Shown here: piece by piece, positions 17,447-26,494 of the stretch
Layout: each line of letters begins with the position of its first letter
Numbering within the stretch: the first letter of the stretch is position 1
Assembly (NCBI RefSeq): GCF_016595245.1
Contig: NZ_JAENHM010000001.1
Span: forward strand, 6,357 to 70,356
DNA: 64,000 bases
From: Azospirillum endophyticum
Lineage (GTDB): Bacteria; Pseudomonadota; Alphaproteobacteria; Azospirillales; Azospirillaceae
Direction of reading: 5' to 3'
Made by a program: the position numbers and the translations under genes
The notes under the pieces: model-generated
Database searches by the model: none
What the model saw: the letters and a program-made list of their open reading frames with translations, nothing else
Told to the model about the DNA's origin: nothing

Positions 17447-18423
17447 GGGATCTGGAGACTGAAGCTCGCCACCACCGGCGCGTGGTAGCTGACCGGCGAC
17501 GGCTCGTCGGCATGGTCGACCTCGTCGGTCAGCTCCTCGTTGTGGATGGCGACGTCGCGCAGACGCTCGGTCAGCCTGGGCGAGGTCATCAGATGATCCA
17601 GCAGAACCGCCGTGCCGGCATGCAGCACGGTGTAGCGCCGCTCCTCCGGGATCGCCTGCTCCAGCGGCTCCAGCACGCGGTTCGCAAGCTCGGGATTGCC
17701 GGTGAAGTCGGGAGCGGCGCGGATGATGCGGACGGCGGTCTGCTCCAGGTCGGCGTTGCAGTCGCCGGCCACCACGATCAGCGCGTCGGGATCGGCATCG
17801 AACAGCCGGTCGACCGCCATGCGCGTCTCCAGCGCCTGCCCCGCCCGCTTGATCGAGGCGAGATAGAAGCCTTCCGCCCAGCCGGCCGCCGTCCTCCAGG
17901 TCTGGGCGCCGGCCTTCTGCCCCGGCACCGGGGCGGCGATCGGCGCGCGCAGATGCAGGTCGAGGACATGCAGGATGCGGCCGTCCGGCATCTCCACCTC
18001 GGCATGCAGCACCGGCCGGTCCCAGCCGACCTCGGTGTCCGTCTCCGGCACCGGGTCGGCGGTGGCGAGGCGCACGCGGGCCGGCGGGACGAGCTGATGG
18101 CGCAGCAGCCGCGCCGCCCTGATCGGCCAGCGGCTGACGATCACCGGGTTGTGGCGGTCGGCCGGCGACGGGGCGTCGCCCGCGGTGACGTGATAGCCGG
18201 CATAGCGCGTGCCTGCCAGCAGGCGGGTCAGCGCGCGCAGGGTCCGCGGCTCGCTCTTCACCGGATGCTGGGCGTCGACCTCCTGCAGGCAGAGGATGTC
18301 GGCCTCCAGCCGCTCCAGCTGCGGGCGCAGGGTGGCGATCCGCTCCTCGAAGGGCGGCTCGTCGGCATCGTCGTCCAGGTTTTCCAGGTTGAAGGTGGCG
18401 ATCCGGAACAGCGTGTCGGCCAT
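17422..18423 (-). CDS. Endonuclease/exonuclease/phosphatase (EEP) family protein
   Basis: 333 residues with the EEP motif series: RIATFNLENL (Asn), DILCLQEVD (catalytic Glu, metal), NPVIVSRWP, VAGDCNADLE (Asp/Asn) and LLDHLMTSP (Asp-His). The family cleaves phosphodiester bonds in DNA, RNA or lipids/inositol phosphates. No signal peptide is seen, so a cytoplasmic nuclease or phosphodiesterase is most likely. The C-terminal end runs into half of a dispersed repeat. Neighbours give no functional clue. Confidence 0.82.
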   Translation of the reverse strand: MADTLFRIATFNLENLDDDADEPPFEERIATLRPQLERLEADILCLQEVDAQHPVKSEPRTLRALTRLLAGTRYAGYHVTAGDAPSPADRHNPVIVSRWPIRAARLLRHQLVPPARVRLATADPVPETDTEVGWDRPVLHAEVEMPDGRILHVLDLHLRAPIAAPVPGQKAGAQTWRTAAGWAEGFYLASIKRAGQALETRMAVDRLFDADPDALIVVAGDCNADLEQTAVRIIRAAPDFTGNPELANRVLEPLEQAIPEERRYTVLHAGTAVLLDHLMTSPRLTERLRDVAIHNEELTDEVDHADEPSPVSYHAPVVASFSLQIPASSRREG

Positions 18424-18507
18424 CAGGGACTCCGCGGAAGGACGGCGGGAGATCGGCAGCGGGAGATCGGAGGTGGGCGGTAAGGCCGGCGCTCCCGGTC
18501 GAGCTTA

Positions 18508-19158
18508 TCAGAACAGCTCGACGTCGCCTTCGATCCGCGACTTTCGCAGATGCTCGATGTAGGACGATTCGTGGCGGGCGATGTCGTGCAGCGTCTCGTC
18601 GCCGATCAGCCGGCGCTGGCTGCGCCCGCTGGTGGGGAAGAAGCGCACCGCGCGCGGACTGACGCCGCCGACGTCCCAGCTGACGGTGGGGATGCCTTCC
18701 GTCGCCAGATACTCCATCACGAACTCGACGTTGCGCTGGCCGATATTGGCGGTGCGCAACGTGGTCAGGTTGACGTTGGCGCCGCCGAACAGCTTGGCGC
18801 GCAGCCGGTCGCGCCGGCCGGTGACGGCCAGCAGCCGGTTGATCAGATGCTCCATCGCCGTGGCGCCATAGCGCGACGACAGCGACAGCGTGTCGGTCCC
18901 GGCATCGGGCAGCAGGAAATGGTTCATCCCGCCGATCTCCGCCACCGGGTCGTACAGGCAGGCGGCGACGCAGGAACCCAGCGTGGTGGTGATGACGACG
19001 TTCGGGTCGTCGGTGACGACGCAGCCGCCGACGACGATGTTGACGACCTCCGCCCCCAGCCGCCGGTCGTGATAGCGGTTGGCTGCGACATCCTGACGTT
19101 CCAGCCGGCGGCGCAGGACGCTGCGCGCGGGTGAGGTGCCGGAACTGTCTGCCATCAT
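18508..19158 (-). CDS. cheD: Chemoreceptor glutamine deamidase CheD
   Basis: Deamidates glutamine side chains on chemoreceptors and takes part in adaptation. The catalytic Cys63 is in TLGSCVAACLYD and His80 in GGMNHFLLP, with the same 17-residue spacing as Cys27/His44 of Thermotoga CheD. 216 residues; the first 35 are extra and Arg-rich compared with short homologues. It is not adjacent to a che operon here, but two chemoreceptors lie in the window. Confidence 0.93.
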   Translation of the reverse strand: MMADSSGTSPARSVLRRRLERQDVAANRYHDRRLGAEVVNIVVGGCVVTDDPNVVITTTLGSCVAACLYDPVAEIGGMNHFLLPDAGTDTLSLSSRYGATAMEHLINRLLAVTGRRDRLRAKLFGGANVNLTTLRTANIGQRNVEFVMEYLATEGIPTVSWDVGGVSPRAVRFFPTSGRSQRRLIGDETLHDIARHESSYIEHLRKSRIEGDVELF

Positions 19159-19304
19159 CGGATCTGGGACTTTCTCTGCTGAACGCGGACGGATATGGGT
19201 CGGGCAGACGGACGATCCATCAATTTCGCGCCGATTTCCGGCAAATCAACATCGGGCCTGCATTTTGGCATATTCGATACGCTCACCCTTATGACCTATG
19301 TCAG

Positions 19305-20852
19305 TCAATAAGTGGAAACCCACCTCTCCAGAATTTCGCTCTGCAGCTTGCCGGCGCCGGCTGCCCAGGCGCGCGCCTCCGCGGGCGTGGCGGTCACCCG
19401 GCGGTCGAGCGCGGCGTCCATCGCCGCCCGGCGCGCCGGATCGGCGATGAACAGGACGAAGCCCATCGGCCGGCCGCCGGCAGCCGTCAGCAGCCCAGCC
19501 AGACCCTTGACGTAGGCCAGCGTGCCCGACTTGGCATGGACGCCGGGGGGCAGCGCCTTGCCGTCCTCCTCTCCCGGCAGCAGATCCCACAGGGCGGGTC
19601 CGCCGGCCCGCAGCAGCGCCGCCATCTGCCGCGGCGTGGCGCGCGACCCGGTGCCCAGCCCCGAATGGTTGGCCAGCCGCAGACCACTCCAGCCCTTCCC
19701 CTGCCCCGCCGCCATCGGCTGCCGGGTCAGCCAGCCTTGCAGCAGCGCCGCCGAGCGTTCCAGCGGGGGGGCGGGCATGTTCCGCCGGCCGATCTCCAGA
19801 CTTGTCTCCAGCCGATCGGAGGCGGCCAGACCGATCACTTCCGCCGACAGATTGTTGGAATGGCGCAGCACCCCGCGCGCCAGCTCGGTCAGGGGGGGAC
19901 TGTCCAGCGCCGCCAGCAGCGCCGCCCCGGCCGGGGCATGGCCGGCCTCCGGCACCGGCAGGGCGATGCCGGCATCGGCGGCCAGCCGGCGGAACAGCAT
20001 GGCGGCGGCCAGCCCCGGCCGCGCCACCGGTACCCAGGCGGCCCCCGCCTCCCCCGCGGCCGGCGGCGCCATCAGCCAGCGGTCGGCACCATCCGGCAGC
20101 AGCGGGAAGCCGCCGGCCGCCATGGGCTTGACGGCGACGCTGTCCAGCGGCAGCCGGCCGGCATCGGCGACGGTCAGAACCTCCGGCCCGCCGATCCCGC
20201 CGGATCCGCGCCGCCAGCTCAGCAGGGCGCGGTTGTAGTTCAGCGACAGCGCCCCGACCCCGGTGTTGTAGGGAGCGGCCCAGGGCTGCCCGGAATCGAT
20301 CTCCGCCAGTTCAGGCAGCAGGGCGGTGTCGTAGAGGAAGCGTCCCTCCACCCGCCGCAGTCCGGCGGCGGCCAGTCCGCCCAGCACTTGCAGCAGCCCT
20401 TCTGTCGCCAGCGCCGGATCGCCGCCGCCCTGCAGGATCAGGTCGCCGCGCAGCACCCCGCCGGCGAGCCCACCACCCATCGGCCCTCCGCTTCCCAGCA
20501 GCCGGGTGGTGAAGCGGTGGTCCGGCCCCAGCAGGGCCAGCGCCGCCGCCACGGTCGGCAATTTGGCCACCGACGCGGGAATGAAGGCGGTGTCGGCTGC
20601 CTGCGCCTCCACCACCCGTCCAGTGTCCGGATCGAACAGGACATAGCCGACCGACGCGCCGTCCGACGCGCCGGCCGCGGATGCCGCCAGCCCGGCCCCG
20701 GTACCGACCGCCGGCAGGACCATCGCCCCGAGCAGGCCGAGGAACGGCCGGCGGCCCAGCACCGGCCGGCGCGGGGCTTGGTGGGGCGTGCGGTCCGATG
20801 GGGAGCTTGCGGTCAAGGGCCGGGTCTTTCCGCTTCTGGTGGAAGCTTTCAT
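19305..20852 (-). CDS. dacB: D-alanyl-D-alanine carboxypeptidase/endopeptidase (PBP4-like, peptidase S13)
   Basis: Low-molecular-mass penicillin-binding protein acting on peptidoglycan peptides. All three active-site motifs are seen: SVAK (in FIPASVAKLPT), SNN (in LRHSNNLSAEV) and KSGT (in VHAKSGTLAYVKG). The N-terminus has a twin-arginine-like signal (GRRPFLGLLGAMVLPAVG), preceded by a basic stretch of about 35 residues, suggesting Tat-dependent export. 515 residues from the ATG at 20852, which lies inside a 13-bp direct repeat. It is divergent from an FHA-domain gene. Confidence 0.88.
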   Translation of the reverse strand: MKASTRSGKTRPLTASSPSDRTPHQAPRRPVLGRRPFLGLLGAMVLPAVGTGAGLAASAAGASDGASVGYVLFDPDTGRVVEAQAADTAFIPASVAKLPTVAAALALLGPDHRFTTRLLGSGGPMGGGLAGGVLRGDLILQGGGDPALATEGLLQVLGGLAAAGLRRVEGRFLYDTALLPELAEIDSGQPWAAPYNTGVGALSLNYNRALLSWRRGSGGIGGPEVLTVADAGRLPLDSVAVKPMAAGGFPLLPDGADRWLMAPPAAGEAGAAWVPVARPGLAAAMLFRRLAADAGIALPVPEAGHAPAGAALLAALDSPPLTELARGVLRHSNNLSAEVIGLAASDRLETSLEIGRRNMPAPPLERSAALLQGWLTRQPMAAGQGKGWSGLRLANHSGLGTGSRATPRQMAALLRAGGPALWDLLPGEEDGKALPPGVHAKSGTLAYVKGLAGLLTAAGGRPMGFVLFIADPARRAAMDAALDRRVTATPAEARAWAAGAGKLQSEILERWVSTY

Positions 20853-20879
20853 AAAGTATTTTGGCCATAAAGTATTTTG
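20851..20879. repeat. 13-bp direct repeat overlapping a start codon
   Basis: ATAAAGTATTTTG is present at 20851-20863 and again at 20867-20879, separated by GCC. On the minus strand each copy reads CAAAATACTTTAT followed by G, so each supplies an ATG; the first copy contains the carboxypeptidase start at 20852. The second ATG (20868) is out of frame with the first. Confidence 0.65.
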
Positions 20880-20968
20880 CGGAAAAATCGCCGGAAATCG
20901 CGAACAAGGACGTAGCCGGGCGTGGCGCCGGCCATGCTGCTGGATGGGGCTGGCCAAGGGGGAACGGT

Positions 20969-22897
20969 ATGGCGATGTCCAAGCGGCGCGAGGCGCGCTT
21001 CGAGGTGGTGGTCGAACAGGGCGGCAAGCCCAACATCGACGGCGTCTTCGACGACGAGAAGGCGGCGACGGAACGCGCCAACTTCCTGCTGCGCCTCGCC
21101 AAGTTCCCGGTGGTGCGCGTGGTGAAGGTCACCGGCACCGGGCGGGAAGAGACGATCTTCCAGAAATCCTCCTCCGGCGGTGCCAAACTCACCACCATCT
21201 CGCCGATCGAAACCGCCAGCCTCTGCACCGACGTGCTGCAGGTCTTCTCCTTCGACAGCCGGATGACCCTGCTGCGGCTGCTGCGCGGCTATTGGGACGA
21301 CCAGGGCGTCATTCCGTCGGAACAGCTCCACCGCTACTACCCCTTGCGCTATTTCGAACGCGAGGCGCTGCTGTTCAACCCGGCGGTCAGCCGGCTCGCC
21401 GCCATCCAGGCGCCGATGCTGGGGCTGAAGCCGCATGAGCGCTACGACCAGATCATCCGCCTGTTCGCCGCGCTGAAGGATCTCGCCCAGAAATCCGACA
21501 CGCTGGCCCCCTTCGATCAGGCGCTGATGCGCGGCGGGATTTCCGGACTGCTGCTGGCCGCCCTCGACCGTCCGGCGGAGGAGCGCGACCGCATCGTCAC
21601 CCATGCCTTCGGCACGCTGCTGGAACCGCACCGCGAGTGGGGCGCCAAGCTGGCCGCCGTGCTGCGCCTGCACCAGGAGGAGGACGGCGAGACCACCCGG
21701 CTGGTCGACGAGGTCGCGGCGGAGATCACCGACGGTCGGGAACCGATCCGTGCCCTGATCGGCTATGCGCCCGACCTCGCCTCCGCCCTCCTGGCGCTGC
21801 TGGCGGCGCTGCGCGGCGACCTGGACGACCGGCTGCCCCACACCGAACCGCTGCTGGCCCTGTCGAACGCCCTGGCGTCCGACGGAACGGGGCTGGGCTT
21901 CGCCCGGACGCGCGAGGCGCTGCTGCACCGGATCCGCGGCGGGCTGGACGGGCTGACGCCGTTGACCCGCACCGGGGCGGCCAGCGACGCCCGCGCCTTT
22001 TCCGCCATCGTCGACGGCATGGTCGGCTTCGACGGCTTCATGGGCGGCCCGGCGATGGCGGAGTCGCTGACCCGCCGCGGCAAGACGGTGTGGGCGGCCG
22101 GCGGCAGCGACCTGCCCTTCGAGGAGACGATGATGCGGCTGGCCGGCCGCTTCGACACGGCGGCGGGACGACTGGGCTATCTGCTCGACCTCGGCGCCAG
22201 CCCCTACGGCCACAAGAAGATCAGCACCGTCATCCAGCGCGTCGCCGACGAGTTCAACCGGGTGAAGTCCGCGGCGGAGCTGGCGGCCCCCGGCGCCTCC
22301 ATCCAGGAGGTGCGGGAGGGGCTGGGACGCCGCCTGCGCGCCGCCGGCATCCCGCGGGCGCTGGCCGACGGGCTGATCGCCAAGATCGCCACCATTCCCG
22401 ACGACCGCCGCGTTTCGGTGTCCGGCACCGGCGTGGTGGCGGGAGAGCGCAGCGGATCCCGGCCGACGCCCCGACCGCCGGCCCGGGCGATGTCCCAGGC
22501 AAGGGCCCAGGCGCCGGACGTGACGGTCGACGTCCAGCCACCGGCCAAGCCGGCCCCCCGCCTGACCCTGAGCTATCAGGGCCGGACGGTGGCGCTGCCC
22601 GATGCCGGCGGCGACGTCGTGATCGGCCGCGCCGCGGACTGCGGCATCGTGCTGGACCATGCCTCGGCCTCGCGCCGCCATGCGGCGGTGCGGCTGCGCG
22701 ACGGCGCCTTCACGCTGGAGGATCTCAGCCGCAACGGCACCCGGCTGGTGCCGCAGGCCGGCGAGCAGCGCCTGCTGAAGCTGGGCGACGTGGTGCCGCT
22801 GTCCGGCCGGGGGGAGATCGTCATCGGCTCCCTCGACCTCGGCGAACATCCGGCCCGCATCGCCTGGACCATATCGGGAGACAGGGCGGGGCGCTGA
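20969..22897 (+). CDS. FHA-domain protein with large uncharacterised N-terminal region
   Basis: 642 residues, soluble. Residues about 531-630 are an FHA domain (VVIGRAADCGIVLDHASASR, then RNGTRLV), a phosphothreonine-binding module. Residues 1-500 are mostly helical and not recognised; a small alpha/beta unit precedes them (FEVVVEQGGKPNIDGVFDDE). A Pro/Ala/Arg-rich linker (about 485-525) joins the two. The start at 20969 has a strong AAGGGGGAA site. No Ser/Thr kinase is in the window. It is divergent from the carboxypeptidase, which may hint at a cell-envelope role; that is weak inference. Confidence 0.8.
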   Translation: MAMSKRREARFEVVVEQGGKPNIDGVFDDEKAATERANFLLRLAKFPVVRVVKVTGTGREETIFQKSSSGGAKLTTISPIETASLCTDVLQVFSFDSRMTLLRLLRGYWDDQGVIPSEQLHRYYPLRYFEREALLFNPAVSRLAAIQAPMLGLKPHERYDQIIRLFAALKDLAQKSDTLAPFDQALMRGGISGLLLAALDRPAEERDRIVTHAFGTLLEPHREWGAKLAAVLRLHQEEDGETTRLVDEVAAEITDGREPIRALIGYAPDLASALLALLAALRGDLDDRLPHTEPLLALSNALASDGTGLGFARTREALLHRIRGGLDGLTPLTRTGAASDARAFSAIVDGMVGFDGFMGGPAMAESLTRRGKTVWAAGGSDLPFEETMMRLAGRFDTAAGRLGYLLDLGASPYGHKKISTVIQRVADEFNRVKSAAELAAPGASIQEVREGLGRRLRAAGIPRALADGLIAKIATIPDDRRVSVSGTGVVAGERSGSRPTPRPPARAMSQARAQAPDVTVDVQPPAKPAPRLTLSYQGRTVALPDAGGDVVIGRAADCGIVLDHASASRRHAAVRLRDGAFTLEDLSRNGTRLVPQAGEQRLLKLGDVVPLSGRGEIVIGSLDLGEHPARIAWTISGDRAGR

Positions 22898-22901
22898 AGA
22901 C

Positions 22902-24137
22902 TCAGTCCCCGGCGCAGGCTTCGGCCAGCCGGGCAGTGGCGGCACGCTCGTCCAGCATCGCCACCCCCCACACCGCCAGCCCACAGAGCGCCAGCGCGGC
23001 GCCGACCCAGCCGACGGAGGCCCAGCCCCAGCCGGCGGCGATCGCCATGCCGCCGAGCCAGGGGCCGAGCGCGTTGGCGGCGTTGAAGGCGCTGTGGTTC
23101 AGCGCCGCGGCCAGCGTCTGCGCATCCTCCGCCACATCCATCAGCCGGGTCTGCAACGGGGTGCCGAGCCCGCCGCCGCAGCCGATCATGAAAACGACGG
23201 CCGACACCAGCCAGATGTTGCCGACGGCGAAGGGATAGAGCGCCAGCGACCCGGCGCTCCACAGCAGGATGAAGGCGACGGTCGGCATCAGGGCGCGGTC
23301 GGCGGCCCAGGCGCTGACCAGCGTGCCGACGGTCATGCCGGCGCCGAACACCGCCAGAACGACGGGCACCACCGCCGGCGACACCTGCGTCACCTCCATC
23401 AGGGTGGAGGCGACATAGGTATAGACGGCGAACATGCCGCCGAACCCGATGGCGCCGATGCCCAGCGTCAGCCAGACCTGCCGCCGCTTCAGCGCGCCCA
23501 GCTCGCGCAGCGGGCTGGCGTTCGGGTGCGGGCGGTCGTTGGGGGCGAAGCTCCAGACCAGCACCACGGTCAGCAGGGCCAGCAGCCCGACGACGCCGAA
23601 GCCCCAGCGCCAGCCCAGTGCCTGGCCGATCCAGTTCGCCATCGGCACGCCGACGATGGTCGCCACCGTCAGCCCCAGCATGGTGCGCGCCACCGCCTGC
23701 GCCCGGCGCTGCGGCGGCACCAGCGAGGCGGCGACCAGGGCGGCCACGCCGAAATAGGCGCCGTGCGGCAGGCCGCTCATGAAACGGAAGGCCAGCATCC
23801 AGCCGTAGGAGGGTGAGAAGGCGCTCGCCACGTTGGCGACGGCGAAGACCGCCATCAGCCCGATCAGCAGGGTCCGCCGTGGCAGCCGCGCCGCCAGCAC
23901 CGCGATCACCGGTGCCCCCGCCACCACGCCCAGCGCATAGGCGCTGATGACGTGGCCGGCGGTCGGCTCGTCGATGCCGAGGCCGCGGGCGAAATAGGGC
24001 AGCAGGCTCATCGTCGCGAATTCGGTCGTCCCGATGGCGAAGCCGCCCATGGCGAGCGCCAGCAGCACCAGCCCGGGATGGGCCGAGGCCAGCTGTGGCT
24101 CGGCACGCCTGTCGCCGTTATGGCCGGCAGAAGCCAT
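22902..24137 (-). CDS. MFS transporter, DHA1 sugar/drug efflux type (AraJ/YdhP-like)
   Basis: 411 residues with 12 predicted membrane helices. Family signs are FAIGTTEFATMSLLPYFARG in helix 1 and ALAARLPRRTLLIGLMA-type sequence in the loop 2-3 region (ARLPRRT). The start at 24137 (MASAGHNGD) has GGAGAG upstream; the longer form beginning at 24233 adds a Pro/Ser-rich stretch and is rejected. It is convergent with the FHA gene, with 4 bp between stops. The substrate is unknown. Confidence 0.9.
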   Translation of the reverse strand: MASAGHNGDRRAEPQLASAHPGLVLLALAMGGFAIGTTEFATMSLLPYFARGLGIDEPTAGHVISAYALGVVAGAPVIAVLAARLPRRTLLIGLMAVFAVANVASAFSPSYGWMLAFRFMSGLPHGAYFGVAALVAASLVPPQRRAQAVARTMLGLTVATIVGVPMANWIGQALGWRWGFGVVGLLALLTVVLVWSFAPNDRPHPNASPLRELGALKRRQVWLTLGIGAIGFGGMFAVYTYVASTLMEVTQVSPAVVPVVLAVFGAGMTVGTLVSAWAADRALMPTVAFILLWSAGSLALYPFAVGNIWLVSAVVFMIGCGGGLGTPLQTRLMDVAEDAQTLAAALNHSAFNAANALGPWLGGMAIAAGWGWASVGWVGAALALCGLAVWGVAMLDERAATARLAEACAGD

Positions 24138-24327
24138 GGTCGTCTCTCCGCTGTCGCCGCTGGATGAGGAATGGGAGGGCCCGGCGGCGGGGGGAATCGG
24201 AAGCGGCCGGGCGGAGGTCAGGATATTTGCCATCCCCCCGCTGAGGCAATCCGCCGCAGGCCGTCAATTCCGCAGATGCGAGATGAGCGATGAACATGGC
24301 TCGGGGGAAGGGGTTTCCCGCCCGCCC

Positions 24328-25062
24328 CTACAGGAGATCCTTGAACAGCAGCTGCGCCGGCGCCTCGGCCGCCTTGCCCTGCTTGCGCGCGCCGGCCTTT
24401 CCCTTCGGCTTGTCCTTGCCCTTGGCGGGCTGCTCCACCGGCATCTCCGGCGCCGCCATCGGCATCGGCAGTTCGGCCGGCGGTTCCGCCGGCTCCGGCA
24501 CGGCGGCCTCGGGCGATGCAGTCTTGGACGATGTGGTCTCGGGCGATGCGGTCTCGGACTGTGCGGGCTCCGGCGCGGCGGCGACCTCCGCCGCCGGCTC
24601 CTCGGCCGGCGCGACGGCCTGCGGCTCCGTCGGCACCGCCTCGGGCGGCAATCCCGGTGCGACCTCGGGCACCGCCTCCACCTTCGTTTTCTTCTTCCGC
24701 GACGGCCGGCTCGGCGCGATGCCGACGCCCTCCTTGGCGCGCTGCTTGGCCTTGTCTCTGGCCTGGGCTTCCGGGGCCGCGGGGTCGTCGCTCAGCCATT
24801 TGCGGCGCTTGATGACCTCGTTCACCCGGCCCTGGTTCACCCCCAGCTGGAAGGCGATCTCCTGCTGGGTCATGTTGGTGGTCTCGTGCAGGTGCAGGAT
24901 CTCGGTGGCCAGTTCCGGCGTCATCTTGCGCCCGGTCAGGCGCCGGGCCGGGCGGACCGAACGCTGGGTGCGGTCGCGCGCCCTCAGGGACTCCAGGATC
25001 TCCAGCGCAGCCGTGTTGCCCGCCGCCTTCAGCGCGTCCTCGAATTCCTTCAGTGTCGCCAT
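24328..25062 (-). CDS. HTH protein with Pro/Ala/Glu/Ser-rich tail
   Basis: 244 residues. Residues about 38-85 form a helix-turn-helix (TQQEIAFQLGVNQGRVNEVI) like sigma-region-4 or Sak/terminase-type HTHs. The C-terminal 130 residues are low complexity: basic KKKTK, then acidic Pro/Ala-rich, then a Lys/Gly cluster, ending in QLLFKDLL. The tail contains five-residue tandem repeats (SETASPETTSSKTASP). The start at 25062 (MATLKEFED) is preferred. It lies 99 bp after the histidine kinase gene on the same strand, so co-transcription is possible. A DNA-binding role is likely; the target is unknown. Confidence 0.7.
   Translation of the reverse strand: MATLKEFEDALKAAGNTAALEILESLRARDRTQRSVRPARRLTGRKMTPELATEILHLHETTNMTQQEIAFQLGVNQGRVNEVIKRRKWLSDDPAAPEAQARDKAKQRAKEGVGIAPSRPSRKKKTKVEAVPEVAPGLPPEAVPTEPQAVAPAEEPAAEVAAAPEPAQSETASPETTSSKTASPEAAVPEPAEPPAELPMPMAAPEMPVEQPAKGKDKPKGKAGARKQGKAAEAPAQLLFKDLL
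24511..24570. repeat. Four 15-bp tandem units inside the HTH gene
   Basis: Units such as GGGCGATGCAGTCTT, GGACGATGTGGTCTC, GGGCGATGCGGTCTC and GGACTGTGCGGGCTC repeat every 15 bp and encode a five-residue Ser/Thr/Glu/Pro repeat in the tail. Being in phase, copy-number changes would lengthen or shorten the tail without a frameshift. Confidence 0.7.
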
Positions 25063-25161
25063 AACCCCCTCCCGCTGTCGCCGACCGGTCCCCGCAGCAA
25101 CCGGCAGGATCACAGATAGTTCGGCCCTTGGCGACGGAAAAGCCCAAGTCGGGTGCGCCGG

Positions 25162-26199
25162 TCAAGCCGGAAAGCGCAACTCGATCCGCGTTCCGGTGTC
25201 GTCGGCGCGGCCGTAGCTCAACTGGCCGCTCAGCTGGGCGGCCAGGCTCTGGATGATCTTCCAGCCCAGGCTGGACAGATGCTGGACGTCGAATCCCTCG
25301 GGCAGGCCGATGCCGTCGTCCGCCACCAGCAGGCGCAACTGGCCGGTCCGGTCCGGCAGCGCATGCAGTTCGACGGTGACGATGCCGCCGTCGCGGCCGG
25401 CGAAGGCGTGCTTCAGGCTGTTGGTCAGCGCCTCAACGATCAGCAACGCCAGCGCCAGCAGCCGTTCGGGCGATTGCGGCGCCGCCTGCACCGCCACGCG
25501 GCAGACGATGCCGGGCGCCCCGGCCGCCGCCAGCAGATCCTGGCACAGACCTTCGACATGGCTGCCGAAATCGTCGCCGGAGCGCGGGTCGTGCAGACGC
25601 CGATGCACCTGCGCCATGGTGTGGAGCCGCCGCCCCGCCTCTTCGAGCGCCGCCACCGCCCCTTCCGGCGAGCGCTCGACCGACCGCCTCTGCAGGTCCA
25701 GCAGGGCGGAGACGAACTGCATGTTGTTGGCGACCCGGTGCTGCAGCTCGTGGAACATGGTGGTCTGTGCGTCCAGCAGGGAGGCGGTGCGGCCGCGCTC
25801 CTCCTGCAATCGGGCCAGCGTCGTCTGCATGCCGTGGATCAGCGCGACGTCCACCGTGACCACCACCGCATAGAAGGCCAGCGCCAGCGCGACCGACGCG
25901 TCCAGCGCGAAGGACTCGTAGGGCGGAATGAAGAAGTACCAGGCCGCCCCCCCCGACAGCACCCCCGCCGCCACCCCGGGACCCCGCCCGGCCATGAAGG
26001 CGGTGAGGATCACTGCCGGGAAGAAGGTGAGAAAGGGAAAACCCGACGCCATGGTGCCATCGACGGCAAGGCGCAGCAGCAGGGCGGCGGCGGTGGCCAG
26101 CACGGCCATGCCGTAACGCGCTATCGGACCCCGCCGCAGCAGCGAAAAACGCGCGATCCATTGCCAGACCGGCCGATCGGACCCCATCGACGTCGACAT
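25162..26199 (-). CDS. Membrane sensor histidine kinase, HisKA_2/HWE-like
   Basis: 345 residues. The N-terminus has about four closely packed membrane helices resembling DUF4118 (LTFFPAVILTAFMAGRGPG, then AAWYFFIPPYESF). A short coiled coil follows, then an H-box of HisKA_2 type (FHELQHRVANNMQFVSALLD), an N-box (EALTNSLKHAFAG) and a G-box (VADDGIGLPEG). No response regulator is adjacent. In alphaproteobacteria such kinases often feed single-domain or PhyR-type regulators of the general stress response; whether this one does is inference. Confidence 0.88.
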   Translation of the reverse strand: MSTSMGSDRPVWQWIARFSLLRRGPIARYGMAVLATAAALLLRLAVDGTMASGFPFLTFFPAVILTAFMAGRGPGVAAGVLSGGAAWYFFIPPYESFALDASVALALAFYAVVVTVDVALIHGMQTTLARLQEERGRTASLLDAQTTMFHELQHRVANNMQFVSALLDLQRRSVERSPEGAVAALEEAGRRLHTMAQVHRRLHDPRSGDDFGSHVEGLCQDLLAAAGAPGIVCRVAVQAAPQSPERLLALALLIVEALTNSLKHAFAGRDGGIVTVELHALPDRTGQLRLLVADDGIGLPEGFDVQHLSSLGWKIIQSLAAQLSGQLSYGRADDTGTRIELRFPA

Positions 26200-26494
26200 C
26201 CCCGCAATTCCGGCCTCTGGATATATGACCGGTTCCTATCGCTTGTAGGGCCGGCCGAAAGCCGGCGCACGTTAAATATCGGCCGGACGGCGTGACCATT
26301 CGCGGGCGAAGCCCGGCGGCCGGACTCGCCGCCTGGGAAGCCGATCCGTCCAAAGCTGTTCACATCTCCGCCACAACCGTTCATGCCGGGCGGGCACTTT
26401 GTTCAATCCACGGAGCGATTGTGGCCACACGCGGCGGCCGGAGCCTTTCGCCCCGGCGCCCCTGGAAAGACCAAGGCTGAAGGAGCCACGCCCC

